A stretch of DNA of 64,000 nucleotides from JADJNW01 sp964549655 (lineage in GTDB: Bacteria; Bacteroidota; Bacteroidia; Chitinophagales; Saprospiraceae): the NCBI GenBank assembly GCA_964549655.1, contig CAZJXN010000002.1, forward strand, positions 1-64,000, written 5' to 3'. Position numbers and translations under genes: made by a program. Below the pieces are notes generated by a model. It had not been told where the DNA came from. It searched no databases and saw only the letters and a list, made by a program, of their open reading frames with translations. Of this stretch, positions 40,867 to 50,570 are shown in pieces (position 1 is the first letter of the stretch; every line of letters begins with the position of its first letter).

Positions 40867-42063
40867 ATGAATCGTAGAGATTTTTTAAAATCATCGGGCT
40901 TGGCATCTACTTCGATGTTGATTCCCTCGTTTTTGTCGGATTTCAAGGTAAGTCAATTATTGAAATCGCGTGCCGGCAAAGTGCTGGTTGTTGTGCAATT
41001 ATCAGGTGGAAATGATGGCTTGAATACCATTATTCCGTATCGCAATGACTTGTATTATAAAAACCGTCCGACGCTCGGCGTGAAGAATACCGAAGTGCTG
41101 AAAGTGAGTGATGACTTGGGTTTTAATCCTGCATTACAACCCTTGCAAAGTTTGTATGATGATGGTGTAATGACCGTCGTGAATAGCGTCGGTTATCCGA
41201 ATCCTGACCGTTCGCACTTCCGCTCGATGGATATTTGGCACACTGCCAGTGATAGTAATGAATATTTGAGCAGCGGCTGGATTGGGCGTTATTTAGATAG
41301 TAATTGTAATAACTGTGAGATTCCATATCATGCTTTGGAAGTAGATGATAGTTTAAGTTTAGCTTTGAAAGGAACGAAACGCAATGGCTTTGCTGCCAGC
41401 AATCCAGAGCAACTCAAGCGCACAGCGAGTAATAAATTTATACAAGCCGCGGCTAAAAATGCCGGCAGTGACCATGACGAAGAAAATGTAGCGTATTTGT
41501 ATAAAGTGCTGATAGACACGCAACAATCAGCAGATTATTTGTATCAAAAGGCAAAAGTACACCAGTCGAAAGTGGCCTATCCGCAGTCGGCATTTGCAAA
41601 GGATTTGCAACAAATTGCAGAATTGATTACCGCCGATACCGATACGAAAATTTATTATGTAACGCTATCGGGTTTTGATACGCACGCCAACCAGCGAAAT
41701 CAACAAGAGCGCTTATTGAAAGGTTATGCAGAAGCGATGAAAGCGTTTGTAATGGATTTGAAGCAAAATAATTTGCTGGATGATACCTTGATTATGACGT
41801 TTTCCGAATTTGGGCGGCGCGTGAAGCAGAACGCCAGCAATGGTACGGATCACGGCACAGCAAATAATTTATTCCTCATGGGTGGAAAGTTGCAAAAACC
41901 TGGATTTTATAATGATGCACCCAATTTGACCAACTTGGACGAAGGCGATTTAAAGTTTGAAATTGATTTTAGAAATATATATTCCACCTTGTTGGATAAG
42001 TGGTTGGATGCGCCAGCGGGTCAGATTTTGAATGGCAATTTTAAGAATTTACAATTTGTGTAA
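40867..42063 (+). CDS. DUF1501-domain protein with Tat signal
   Basis: A 398-residue protein starting with a twin-arginine signal (NRRDFLKSSGLAS). It has the family segments VVVQLSGGNDGLNTIIPY, GYPNPDRSHFRSMDIWHTAS, SGFDTHANQ and TFSEFGRRVKQNASNGTDHG. The fold is related to alkaline phosphatases and sulfatases, with His and Asp metal ligands in the last two motifs. It is 132 bp after the DUF1800 gene; the gap holds CTCTGCG word repeats. The pair is probably exported and works together. Confidence 0.92.
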   Translation: MNRRDFLKSSGLASTSMLIPSFLSDFKVSQLLKSRAGKVLVVVQLSGGNDGLNTIIPYRNDLYYKNRPTLGVKNTEVLKVSDDLGFNPALQPLQSLYDDGVMTVVNSVGYPNPDRSHFRSMDIWHTASDSNEYLSSGWIGRYLDSNCNNCEIPYHALEVDDSLSLALKGTKRNGFAASNPEQLKRTASNKFIQAAAKNAGSDHDEENVAYLYKVLIDTQQSADYLYQKAKVHQSKVAYPQSAFAKDLQQIAELITADTDTKIYYVTLSGFDTHANQRNQQERLLKGYAEAMKAFVMDLKQNNLLDDTLIMTFSEFGRRVKQNASNGTDHGTANNLFLMGGKLQKPGFYNDAPNLTNLDEGDLKFEIDFRNIYSTLLDKWLDAPAGQILNGNFKNLQFV

Positions 42064-42106
42064 GTAAAATGTGGCGCATTTTTAAAATGTGCCACATTGA
42101 TTCATT

Positions 42107-42823
42107 TTAATCAGTATTCAACAACCCACTCAAAATAACCGTGCGCGGCGTGAGGCAAATCGCTTTCAACTCCTCGTGCGAGCCGCGAAACACATTGAAA
42201 TCTACGTCACCAGCGATTCCTTTGATTCTACCTTGATTGCCATATTGCCAAAACTGCCAGTCGCGCCCATTCGCAAGGGTAGGTTCACGGAAGCCATAGC
42301 GGGCAATCCACATTGGATATTCATTAAAATGTCCGGCGAGAATTTTATTATAAAATTTAATATTAGTATAAATAATTGGTTTTACATTATATCGAATTTC
42401 TGCATAATAAAGCCAAGTGCGCACGCCATTTATCAGACTTTCTTTGGAAACGCCATCTAACACCTCCACATCCAGCACCGGCGGCAGGTCTCCATATTGA
42501 ATATCCACAGAACGGGTGAAATTGTCGGCTTGCTCCAATGGTGAAATCATAGGACGAAAAAAATGATACGCGCCGCGCTTGATGCCCGCTTCCTTCATGC
42601 CTTCCCAGTTGTAGCAAAACAGCGAATCAACGTGCAGTACACCCTCGGTCGCCTTTACAAAAGCAAAGTGAATATCTTGGTCTGCTATGGTTTGCCAATT
42701 GACGCGCGACTGATAGTGCGACACATCAATGCCGTGCACCCGATAGTCGTATCGGCGCATGGTGTGCTGCTCACACGCATACGTGACGACTACTAAAGCT
42801 GCTATTCCTATCCAGTGTTTCAT
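42107..42823 (-). CDS. GH25-family lysozyme-like lipoprotein
   Basis: A 238-residue GH25 glycoside hydrolase (N,O-diacetylmuramidase type). The catalytic pattern is present: HGIDVSHYQ near residue 30, VKATEG, PPVLDVEVLDG with the acid-base Glu, and WQYGNQG near the end. A signal ends near VTYACEQ, where Cys could be lipid-modified. It probably cleaves peptidoglycan at the envelope. It converges with the DUF1501 gene. Confidence 0.9.
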   Translation of the reverse strand: MKHWIGIAALVVVTYACEQHTMRRYDYRVHGIDVSHYQSRVNWQTIADQDIHFAFVKATEGVLHVDSLFCYNWEGMKEAGIKRGAYHFFRPMISPLEQADNFTRSVDIQYGDLPPVLDVEVLDGVSKESLINGVRTWLYYAEIRYNVKPIIYTNIKFYNKILAGHFNEYPMWIARYGFREPTLANGRDWQFWQYGNQGRIKGIAGDVDFNVFRGSHEELKAICLTPRTVILSGLLNTD

Positions 42824-43048
42824 TGGCGAAATAAAAAATGTTTTGTGCTATAAAATGCAAAATCGGAAAAAAATGGCATTTCTGCATCTCTTTTACGAAA
42901 AACGTTGTTAGATTGACAATTTTCAAGTGTAATTTTTTCTACAATTCTACAATTTTTAACAATAAAGCTTGAGGTTAGGATTAAGGGTAAGGTCAAGATT
43001 AAGGTTGAGAAAATCCAGTATCCAACATCCAGTAATCAGTATCCAGTC

Positions 43049-44242
43049 ATGAATCTCCGTCAACTTTTTTTACAACACGTAGCTCAAACCAGCGATGCGC
43101 CGCTTGCTCTTGAAATAGAACGCGCAGAAGGGATGTACTTGTATGATACGAGTGGAAACGCCTATTTGGATTTAATTGCGGGCATTGGCGTGAGTAGTTT
43201 GGGGCATCGTCATCCAAATGTAATAGAAGCCGTTAAAAATCAATTGGATAAATATTTACATACGATGGTGTATGGCGAGTTTATTCTTTCTCCACAAGTG
43301 CAATTAGCAACCCTCTTAGTTGAAAATCTGCCATCACAATTGAATAGCGTTTATTTTACAAATTCTGGTACCGAAGCCACTGAAGGCGCGATGAAATTGG
43401 CAAAACGCTACACCAATCGCGCAGAAATCATCGCCTGCAAACGCGCGTATCATGGCAGCACACAAGGCGCGGCGAGCCTCATGTATCCGAAAGATTTTAC
43501 ACAATCGTTCCATCCACTTTTGCCCGGTATTCAGCATATTGAATATAATTTGGAAGCAGATTTAAATAAAATCTCCACTAAAACCGCCGCTGTTATTGTA
43601 GAAACCGTACAAGCAGAATCAGGCATTCATCCTCCACTAAATGATTATTTGAAACAATTACGTGAAAAGTGTAATGAAACGGGTACTTTATTAATTTTAG
43701 ATGAAATACAAACGGGCTACGGACGCACAGGGACACTTTGGGGTTTTCAACAATATGATATGGTGCCAGATATTTTACTTTTAGCAAAAGGGATGGGCGG
43801 CGGAATGCCAATCGGCGCGTTTATCGCTTCGCAGGAAATTATGCAATCACTGACGCATCATCCAGTTTTAGGACACATTACGACTTTTGGCGGGCATCCG
43901 GTGAGTTGTGCGGCTTCGCTGGCAACTCTACAAACTTTGCTGAAAAGTGACTTGATGCAACAAGTGCCGTCTAAAGAAAAATTATTTAAAAAATTATTAC
44001 AACACCCTTCCATTATAGCAGTGCGCAGCGCAGGATTGATGATGGCAGTAGAGTTACCCAATTTTGATTTTGTAAAAGCGGTCATAAAAATTTGCTTAGA
44101 AAAAGGCGTGTTGACAGACTGGTTTTTATTCAATAGCCACTGCCTACGTATCGCGCCACCTTTGATCATTGAGGAGGAACATATTCATTTTGCTTGTAAT
44201 GTAATTATAGAAGCGATTGATAAGGTGAGAAGTGGGAAGTGA
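43049..44242 (+). CDS. Class III PLP aminotransferase (acetylornithine/4-aminobutyrate type)
   Basis: A 397-residue fold-type I aminotransferase. The pyridoxal-phosphate Lys is in LLLAKGMGGG (near 250), preceded by ILDEIQTGYGRTG. The cofactor phosphate loop is NSGTEATEGAMKLA (near 108) and the Phe/Tyr region is CKRAYHGST. Related enzymes use acetylornithine, ornithine or 4-aminobutyrate. No arginine genes lie nearby, so the substrate is open. The start codon directly follows a run of ATCCAGTATCCA words. Confidence 0.88.
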   Translation: MNLRQLFLQHVAQTSDAPLALEIERAEGMYLYDTSGNAYLDLIAGIGVSSLGHRHPNVIEAVKNQLDKYLHTMVYGEFILSPQVQLATLLVENLPSQLNSVYFTNSGTEATEGAMKLAKRYTNRAEIIACKRAYHGSTQGAASLMYPKDFTQSFHPLLPGIQHIEYNLEADLNKISTKTAAVIVETVQAESGIHPPLNDYLKQLREKCNETGTLLILDEIQTGYGRTGTLWGFQQYDMVPDILLLAKGMGGGMPIGAFIASQEIMQSLTHHPVLGHITTFGGHPVSCAASLATLQTLLKSDLMQQVPSKEKLFKKLLQHPSIIAVRSAGLMMAVELPNFDFVKAVIKICLEKGVLTDWFLFNSHCLRIAPPLIIEEEHIHFACNVIIEAIDKVRSGK

Positions 44243-44563
44243 AGCGTGAAATCCATGAAAATCCGCGTCATCCGCGTTCCAATTATGTGATACGAGATGG
44301 GATAAGTGATTAAAAAAATAATGGCTCAATTATGATTTCAAGTTGCTTTTTAGGATTGGGCTAAAGCCCAGAAGTGGTCTACTATTTTATCCCCGCGCTA
44401 AAGCGCGGGGCAACTAATTGTCAACGTTTTACCAGTTGCCCCGCCATTTATGGCGGGGTTAAAAGCAAAACCCTACTAGGCTTTAGCCCAATTTTTACAC
44501 AGCAACTTGAAACAAGAATAGAGCCAAAATTATTATACTACAACCGATACAAATTTACACAAT
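44243..44563. other. 321-bp intergenic region holding a palindrome-rich element
   Basis: After a unit with AATCCGCGTCATCCGCGTTCC (in two overlapping halves, 44265-44282) the gap is filled by the 203-bp element at 44323-44525. No gene is seen. Confidence 0.6.
44323..44525. mobile_element. 203-bp MITE-like element with 25-bp inverted ends and inner palindromes
   Basis: The ends (44323-44347 and 44501-44525) match as inverted repeats at 21 of 25 positions, both beginning GGCTC and ending TTTCAAGTTGCT. Inside are TGGGCTAAAGCCCA, CCCCGCGCTAAAGCGCGGGG and CCCCGCCATTTATGGCGGGG, all perfect palindromes, and GGGGCAACT facing AGTTGCCCC. No protein is encoded. This fits a non-autonomous element or a structured RNA. 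The mobility is inferred from shape only. Confidence 0.55.
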
Positions 44564-45106
44564 ATGAAATATTTTCAAACACCCGTTCAAATAACGCTCC
44601 CAGCATCCGCATTTGCAAAGGCTGCTGAATTCGCAGATGCCGTCGTAAAAACCGTCAACTATCGCGATAGCTTACAATTCAATGCTACAAAAATACGCGA
44701 TGACCATTTTGTAAGTAAATTAGGCGAGGAAGCGGTCAAACAAGCATTTGAATCCTTTACTAATTCCATTCAAGGACCCGATTATAACATTTACCAAAGT
44801 AGACAAAAATCGTGGGAGAGTGATTTGTATGTAAATGAAATTCCTTTGGCTGTAAAAACACAGCGACGTAGCGCCGCCGAGCGCTATGGTTTATCCTGGA
44901 CTTTTCAAAAATCGAGCTTTCGCGCCGATCCTATTTTACAAAAACCGGAAGCCTGGGTTTGTTTTGCAGTATTTAATGATCTGGCTGAAAAGCCTGATTT
45001 CACGGTATTTCCACCGTTTCAGATTAAAGAATTGCCATTCAAATCGCCACGATTGGCGCATTTAGCGGATAAGAAAATTGCGGTGTATGCGGCGGATTTT
45101 TTGTAA
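44564..45106 (+). CDS. Possible PD-(D/E)XK nuclease-like protein
   Basis: A 180-residue protein I cannot name. Its middle reads SWESDLYVNEIPLAVKTQ, with an acid followed by x-V-K-T-Q, similar to the second half of a PD-(D/E)XK nuclease core, and KLGEEAVKQAFE before it could supply the first acid. Restriction enzymes and repair nucleases share this layout. No methyltransferase is nearby. The call is motif-based and uncertain. Confidence 0.55.
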   Translation: MKYFQTPVQITLPASAFAKAAEFADAVVKTVNYRDSLQFNATKIRDDHFVSKLGEEAVKQAFESFTNSIQGPDYNIYQSRQKSWESDLYVNEIPLAVKTQRRSAAERYGLSWTFQKSSFRADPILQKPEAWVCFAVFNDLAEKPDFTVFPPFQIKELPFKSPRLAHLADKKIAVYAADFL

Positions 45107-45176
45107 ATGATTGCGAATATTCGAATTTTTTAATATATTGTAGCGATAATTTCTTAATCTTAAAAAATTCATAGTT

Positions 45177-45674
45177 GTGAAAATTGTTAAACGTTTTTTC
45201 TTACTAAATTTGGTGATTTTTATTTCCTGTCTTTTTACAAATTGTGAAAGAAATCAAGACACTATTGACATTACAGAGCAGCTACCACATCAATCTGAAG
45301 GTGACGATATATCTGACCTTATTGAGTTTTGGAGCCTGATGACATCTTCCATGCAAGGAGATATTGAACAGTATAATGTATTTGAATTGTCTGCCACGCT
45401 TTCGGAAGATGGTAAAGTAAAAGATTATGAATTTAATGGAACACAAGCGGAGGTGGAGTTGAAATATGATAGCGAAAATGTTTCATTTAGAGAATGTACT
45501 GATTCAAAAGGAGGTAAATGGACGAACTGCAGTGCTTTTTGCAAAAATTGCTCCTTACAAGCAACGTTATGGCTGAAAACTACAATAAGAGATTGTGTAT
45601 GCGGCTGCTTTGAAACGAGGACAGAATACGCTAAAGATAAATCATTTACTATTTATTTTAGAGAGTGTTTGTAA
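45177..45674 (+). CDS. Cys-rich lipoprotein, function unknown
   Basis: A 165-residue protein starting at GTG 45177, with a lipoprotein signal ending in CLFTNC. The last 60 residues carry nine Cys (FRECTDS, TNCSAFCKNCS, RDCVCGCF, RECL). Its plan, a lipoprotein with a Cys-rich C-terminal part, resembles the broken gene at 37576, but sequence similarity is not evident. No small membrane protein gene follows. The role is unknown. Confidence 0.65.
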   Translation: MKIVKRFFLLNLVIFISCLFTNCERNQDTIDITEQLPHQSEGDDISDLIEFWSLMTSSMQGDIEQYNVFELSATLSEDGKVKDYEFNGTQAEVELKYDSENVSFRECTDSKGGKWTNCSAFCKNCSLQATLWLKTTIRDCVCGCFETRTEYAKDKSFTIYFRECL

Positions 45675-45725
45675 GAATAGAGTTTGCGAATTAAGGTGAT
45701 ACTCTAATTTCAGTATCATCTTAAT

Positions 45726-47222
45726 TCACATCGCCTTCCGCATCCGTGCCACCGGAATATTCAATTGCTCCCGATACTTCGCCACCGTGCGCCGCGCGAT
45801 ATTATATCCTTTTTCCGTCAGTAAATCCGTCAGTTTATCATCCGACAAAGGCTTACGCTTATTTTCCACCCCAATCAATTCACTCAAGATTTTTTTCACT
45901 TCTAAGGTCGAAACTTCCTCGCCTTCTTGCGTTTGCATTCCTTCCGAGAAGAATTCTTTTAATCGCTTCGTGCCAAATTCCGTTTGTACAAATTTACTAT
46001 TCGCCACGCGAGAAACCGTCGAAATATCTAGCCCCGTTATATCCGCAATGTCTTTCAATATCATCGGACGTAACTTTTTCTGGTCGCCCGTGAGAAAGAA
46101 ATCGTACTGATATTGCAAAATCGCATACATCGTTTTATACATCGTCTCCTGCCGCTGCCGAATCGCATCAATAAACCACTTTGCCGAGTCAATTTTGGAT
46201 TTGATAAACAACGCCGCCTCGCGCTCCTGCTTGCCCGCCCGATTGCCCCGCGCTTTTTTGGCGTAGTCTTTCAGCATATCCCGGTATTGGTCGCTGATGC
46301 GGAGTTCGGGCGCATTGCGGGAATTCAAAGTCAATTCCAACTCGCCATCGCGGTTCACAATGATAAAATCAGGGATGACATAATTTAAATTATTAGAACT
46401 ATTGCTGATATAACCGCTCGCCGGCTTTGGATTCAATTTTAAAATCTCATCAATCGCTTCTCTTAAATCTTCTTCTGCCACATTGAGTTGCTTCTCTAAC
46501 TTTTCATAATGTTTTTTCGTAAATTCTTCAAAGTACGTTTGCACAATGCGCGTTGCCAAATCCAAAATAAACTGTGTCCCAATCGAGGCGTGCTCTTGCA
46601 ATTCACTTTCCAACCGCAATTGAATCAGCAGACATTCCCGCAAATCCCGCGCACCCACGCCCGGCGGGTCAAACCGCTGAATTTTTTTCAAAATCTTTAG
46701 AATCTCTTTCTCATTGGTATCCACATTTTGAGCAAACAGCAAGTCGTCCATAATACTCATCAAGTCCCGCCGCAAATACCCGTCATCATCAATGCTGCCA
46801 ATGATCTGCAAAGCAATCGCACGCTCCCGTTCATCCATCAAATCCGCCGTACTCAATTGCTCCTCCAAATAATCGTGAAACGAACTTTCCACTGCCCTCG
46901 GCATCGTTTTATCCTCCTCCGAGGCATAGCTATCGCCCTGCGTTTTATAGCTGCTGGGGTCATCCTCGATGTAGCTGTCCCAATATTCCTCCATTTCAAA
47001 CGCATCCGTCGCAGCGCCCTCATCCGCACTAAAATCATCCTCTCCTACTTTTTCTTCCCCAAAATCGTCCTCTTCACTCTGCTCCAATGCTGGATTCGCC
47101 TCCAACTCCTCCTGAATGCGCTGCTCCAAATTCATCGTTGGCACCTGCAACAGCTTCATCAACTGAATCTGCTGCGGCGACAGCTTTTGAAGCATCTTCT
47201 GACTTAAACTCTGCTTGAACAT
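45726..47222 (-). CDS. rpoN: RNA polymerase sigma-54 factor
   Basis: A 498-residue sigma-54. Region I is the Gln/Leu-rich LSPQQIQLMKLLQVP, followed by an acidic region II (residues 50-110), the core-binding part, and the RpoN box ARRTVAKYRE at the C-terminus that reads the -24 element. Sigma-54 needs an enhancer-binding ATPase; none is in the window. A consensus promoter lies at 47293-47323. Confidence 0.95.
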   Translation of the reverse strand: MFKQSLSQKMLQKLSPQQIQLMKLLQVPTMNLEQRIQEELEANPALEQSEEDDFGEEKVGEDDFSADEGAATDAFEMEEYWDSYIEDDPSSYKTQGDSYASEEDKTMPRAVESSFHDYLEEQLSTADLMDERERAIALQIIGSIDDDGYLRRDLMSIMDDLLFAQNVDTNEKEILKILKKIQRFDPPGVGARDLRECLLIQLRLESELQEHASIGTQFILDLATRIVQTYFEEFTKKHYEKLEKQLNVAEEDLREAIDEILKLNPKPASGYISNSSNNLNYVIPDFIIVNRDGELELTLNSRNAPELRISDQYRDMLKDYAKKARGNRAGKQEREAALFIKSKIDSAKWFIDAIRQRQETMYKTMYAILQYQYDFFLTGDQKKLRPMILKDIADITGLDISTVSRVANSKFVQTEFGTKRLKEFFSEGMQTQEGEEVSTLEVKKILSELIGVENKRKPLSDDKLTDLLTEKGYNIARRTVAKYREQLNIPVARMRKAM

Positions 47223-47292
47223 CCTCGTCGTTTATTTTAAACCATATAAGTTTTCAAAGCCTACAAAGTTTTAAAAAATTTGCATCCGAAAA

Positions 47293-47323
47293 CAAATATA
47301 CTTCGATTCCCAAAGCAACACAA
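47293..47323 (-). promoter_or_regulatory. Promoter of rpoN
   Basis: On the minus strand a TTG (plus 47321-47323) is followed after 20 bp by TATATTTG (plus 47293-47300). The predicted leader is about 65 bases. Confidence 0.6.
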
Positions 47324-47504
47324 GTTAAATATGCACGTGGCGCCGATTGGTAATCGGCAAAACGCGCTAAATCAAGTTTAATGTTCAAAACCATTTCTAA
47401 AATTATTTCCTGTCTCCAACCGCGAGATTTACTATTACAAAACTCAAAAAAAGTTTAAGTTCGCATACAAATCATTCTTATAAAATCCATTATCTAAAAT
47501 ATAT

Positions 47505-49283
47505 ATGTCTAACAATATCCAGCATCTTCGCCAACTCATGCATCTTCACAAAATATACGCCTACCTCATCCCCACCGCCGATCCCCACCAAAGCGAGTAC
47601 CTCGCCGACCACTGGAAAGCCCGCGAATGGATTTCCGGCTTTACCGGCTCCGCAGCTACGGTAGTTATTACGCAAGACCACGCTGGATTGTGGACGGATT
47701 CCCGTTATTTCCTACAAGCGGAACATCAATTGGAAAGCTCAGAAATAGTTTTGCACAAACAACAAGCCAACGGCACTTCTGAATATATCACTTGGCTCGC
47801 AGAACATTTGCCAAAAGGCAGTACCGTTGGGTTAGATGGTTACTTATTTTCTGTTGGACAATTGCGGCAATTGGAAAAAGAGTTGCGTCTAAAAGGCATT
47901 GCAATTAATAGCCAAGTGGATTTAATCAGCGAAGTTTGGAGTGACCGTCCGGCATTGCCAACGCATCCCATTTTTGAATATGATGTAGCATTTGCTGGTG
48001 AAAGTCGTGCTGCCAAACTCAACCGCATCCGCGAAAAAATAATTAAGCAAGGCGCTGATTTTCATCTGATTACAACATTGGACGACATTGCTTGGACACT
48101 CAATATTCGCAGCAAAGACGTGGAATTTAATCCAGTAACGATTAGTTATTTAGTGGTCAATAAAGAAATTGCCTACTTGTTTATAAATCCCAAAAAAGTG
48201 CCGGATGCTATTAAACAAAATTTGAATAATGATGGTGTAATATTAAAACCTTATGAATCGCTGGAAGATTTTTTACAAATATTAGAACACCCCATTTTAG
48301 TGGACGATCGCTTGATCAATATCCGTTTATACAATGCTATTTCTGAAACACAGATTATAAAAGGCGATAACATTCCATTACATTTAAAAACGATCAAAAA
48401 TCCAACTGAAATCGGAAATTTGCGTGAAGCCATGCGCAAAGATGGCGTAGCCCTCACCCGCTTTTTTCGTTGGTTAGAAGAGAAATTGCAAACCCGCACC
48501 GTTCCAGAATACGAAGCCGGTCGAAAATTGAACGCATTCCGCGAAGCCCAAGGCAACTATTTTGGCGAAAGTTTTAATGCAATTGTCGGTTATAATTCCA
48601 ATAGTGCCATCGTTCATTATCGCCCGGAAGAAGCGACTTCATCAGAAATCAAACCCGAAGGCATTTTACTCCTTGATTCCGGCGGTCAATATCTGGAAGG
48701 CACGACCGACATCACCCGTACCATCGCTTTGAGCGCACCTACCGACGATCAAAAGCGCAATTACACCTTGGTTTTAAAAGGTCATATCACCTTGGCAAAA
48801 GCCAAATTTCCAGTGGGTACAACAGGCGTACAACTCGACACCTTGGCACGACAATTTTTGTGGCAACAGGGTTTGAATTTCGGGCACGGCACGGGTCACG
48901 GCGTGGGCTTTTTCCTGAGTGTGCATGAACCGCCGCAAGGTTTTACCGCTAGCCCGCACAATCAGCGCGGCACTACCCCGCAAGAGCTAGGAATGCTCAC
49001 TTCCAACGAACCTGGCTTCTACAAAACCGGCGAATATGGAATTCGGATTGAAAATCTGGTGTTGTGTGTAGAAGCGGAGGAAACCGATTTTGGCAAGTTT
49101 TTGCAATTTGAAACATTGAGCCTTTTTCCAATTGATACCAGTTTGATTGATAGCAGTTTATTGACAACAGAAGAGAAAAAATGGTTCAACGATTATCAGC
49201 GGCGGGTGTTGAATGAATTGTCGCCGAGGTTGGAGGGAGCGGAAGTGGAGTGGCTGCGAAGGAAGTGTGTCCAAGTGAATTAG
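47505..49283 (+). CDS. Xaa-Pro aminopeptidase (M24 family)
   Basis: A 592-residue three-domain aminopeptidase P that removes N-terminal residues before proline. The C-terminal pita-bread domain has the five metal ligands: Asp in LLDSGGQY and GTTDITRT, His in FGHGTGHGVG, and Glu in SNEPGFY and GIRIENLVL. The first two domains (1-330) are the creatinase-like non-catalytic repeats found in the long eukaryote-like form. Cytoplasmic by absence of a signal. Confidence 0.93.
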   Translation: MSNNIQHLRQLMHLHKIYAYLIPTADPHQSEYLADHWKAREWISGFTGSAATVVITQDHAGLWTDSRYFLQAEHQLESSEIVLHKQQANGTSEYITWLAEHLPKGSTVGLDGYLFSVGQLRQLEKELRLKGIAINSQVDLISEVWSDRPALPTHPIFEYDVAFAGESRAAKLNRIREKIIKQGADFHLITTLDDIAWTLNIRSKDVEFNPVTISYLVVNKEIAYLFINPKKVPDAIKQNLNNDGVILKPYESLEDFLQILEHPILVDDRLINIRLYNAISETQIIKGDNIPLHLKTIKNPTEIGNLREAMRKDGVALTRFFRWLEEKLQTRTVPEYEAGRKLNAFREAQGNYFGESFNAIVGYNSNSAIVHYRPEEATSSEIKPEGILLLDSGGQYLEGTTDITRTIALSAPTDDQKRNYTLVLKGHITLAKAKFPVGTTGVQLDTLARQFLWQQGLNFGHGTGHGVGFFLSVHEPPQGFTASPHNQRGTTPQELGMLTSNEPGFYKTGEYGIRIENLVLCVEAEETDFGKFLQFETLSLFPIDTSLIDSSLLTTEEKKWFNDYQRRVLNELSPRLEGAEVEWLRRKCVQVN

Positions 49284-49344
49284 AGACTGAGCGACGGGGC
49301 GATTAGAATGTAAGAATCCTTAAATTTGAGTAAAAGAAATTCAA

Positions 49345-49758
49345 ATGGCAAAAGATTTATATCACGAACAAGTAAAACGAGCGTTGATAAAAGATGGTTG
49401 GAATATTACGCATGACCCTTATGAATTATCATTCGGTAAAATTGGCTATGAAGTAGATTTCGGAGCAGAGAAGTTATTCGCCGCCGAAAAGGATGCCGAA
49501 AAAATTGCGGTTGAAGTCAAAAGTTTCATAGGTCCTTCAGATGTAAATGAGTTTCATAGAGCAGTTGGACAATTTAATGATTACTTTGTTGTGTTAGAAA
49601 TGAAGGAACCGGACAGGATATTGTATCTCGCTGTACCGGAAAATAAATGGTTACGTTTCTTTCAGGAGGTAGCCATACAAAAAGCATTACAGCGCATACA
49701 GGCAAAAATCATCGTTTACAATCCGCAATCAGAAACCATCAAATTATGGATAAAATAA
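49345..49758 (+). CDS. xisH: XisH-family protein
   Basis: A 137-residue XisH-family protein. In cyanobacteria XisH and XisI control excision of the fdxN element, but the pair also occurs in many bacteria without that element. It has a nuclease-like core: YEVDFGAE followed by IAVEVKSF, a PD-(D/E)XK pattern. GQFNDYFVVL is typical of the family. It overlaps xisI by 13 bp. No excision target is visible here, so a host-defence or element-control role is open. Confidence 0.88.
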   Translation: MAKDLYHEQVKRALIKDGWNITHDPYELSFGKIGYEVDFGAEKLFAAEKDAEKIAVEVKSFIGPSDVNEFHRAVGQFNDYFVVLEMKEPDRILYLAVPENKWLRFFQEVAIQKALQRIQAKIIVYNPQSETIKLWIK

Positions 49759-50084
49759 AAAAATATCAAGATTTGATTATTGCGTATTTACAAGATTATG
49801 CTAAAATCAAATCGGCAAATCAACTTGATGTGGAAAGCTATGTTATCGCTGATCGCGAGAACAATCACTTCCAACTGTTGCGTGTTGGATGGGAAGGGGA
49901 ACTGTACATTTTTACGGTGGTTTTTCACTTTGATATTAAAGACGGTAAAATTTGGTTTCAATGTAATATCACCGAGCGGGATGTGGTGGACGAATTCATG
50001 GAACAAGGGGTGCCGCCAGAAGATATCGTGTTGGGTTTCCAACCGCCTTACGCGCGTCCGTACACGGGGTTTGCGGTGGCGTAG
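49746..50084 (+). CDS. xisI: XisI-family protein
   Basis: A 112-residue XisI-family protein, the usual partner of XisH. The start ATG 49746 overlaps the end of xisH. It has the family segments NHFQLLRVGWEG, FHFDIKDGKIW and the end GFQPPYARPYTGFAVA. A role in controlling XisH is inferred from constant pairing. Confidence 0.88.
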   Translation: MDKIKKYQDLIIAYLQDYAKIKSANQLDVESYVIADRENNHFQLLRVGWEGELYIFTVVFHFDIKDGKIWFQCNITERDVVDEFMEQGVPPEDIVLGFQPPYARPYTGFAVA

Positions 50085-50111
50085 AGAAAGTTGGAATGTA
50101 AAAGGCTTAGA

Positions 50112-50528
50112 ATGAAATACTTACACGAAAATTTTCTCCAAGATCAGCAGGAATATGCTTTGAATGAAGCTTTTTACAGAGCATTGCTAAATGAGATTAT
50201 CGGTAGCGAGCCAGTTTCTTTTTTCCAAACGACCTATGGCAATGGAGAAAAAATGTACAGTGACCACATTTTCAGCACGAAATATAAGGAAAGGATTTTG
50301 CAAATTATTCAGCGGGAGCCAGTGTCGGAGCAGCCCATGCTACGTGCAAGGGTGCAAAAGTGGGATGACCAATACGAAATGCTCGTGCTTTCGTTGGAAT
50401 TGTCAGAGGAGGTGGAGCCGATGTTGGAAAAAGTGGTGAAAGCTTGGTTGGTGGAGGGTGCTTCGGGAGAGGAGATTCGGGATATGTTGCCGAGAGTGGC
50501 GGTAGAGACAGAGAAAAAGCGTCGATAA
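50112..50528 (+). CDS. Unknown protein in the xisHI cluster
   Basis: A 138-residue, mostly helical, charged protein with no domain I recognise. It begins 27 bp after xisI on the same strand and ends 42 bp before the phospholipase D-TPR gene, so it is likely part of one operon. ATG 50112 is preferred to a TTG at 50091. Confidence 0.6.
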   Translation: MKYLHENFLQDQQEYALNEAFYRALLNEIIGSEPVSFFQTTYGNGEKMYSDHIFSTKYKERILQIIQREPVSEQPMLRARVQKWDDQYEMLVLSLELSEEVEPMLEKVVKAWLVEGASGEEIRDMLPRVAVETEKKRR

Positions 50529-50570
50529 ATATATAAATTATAATGTACTCATAAATATTTTCAACTTATA

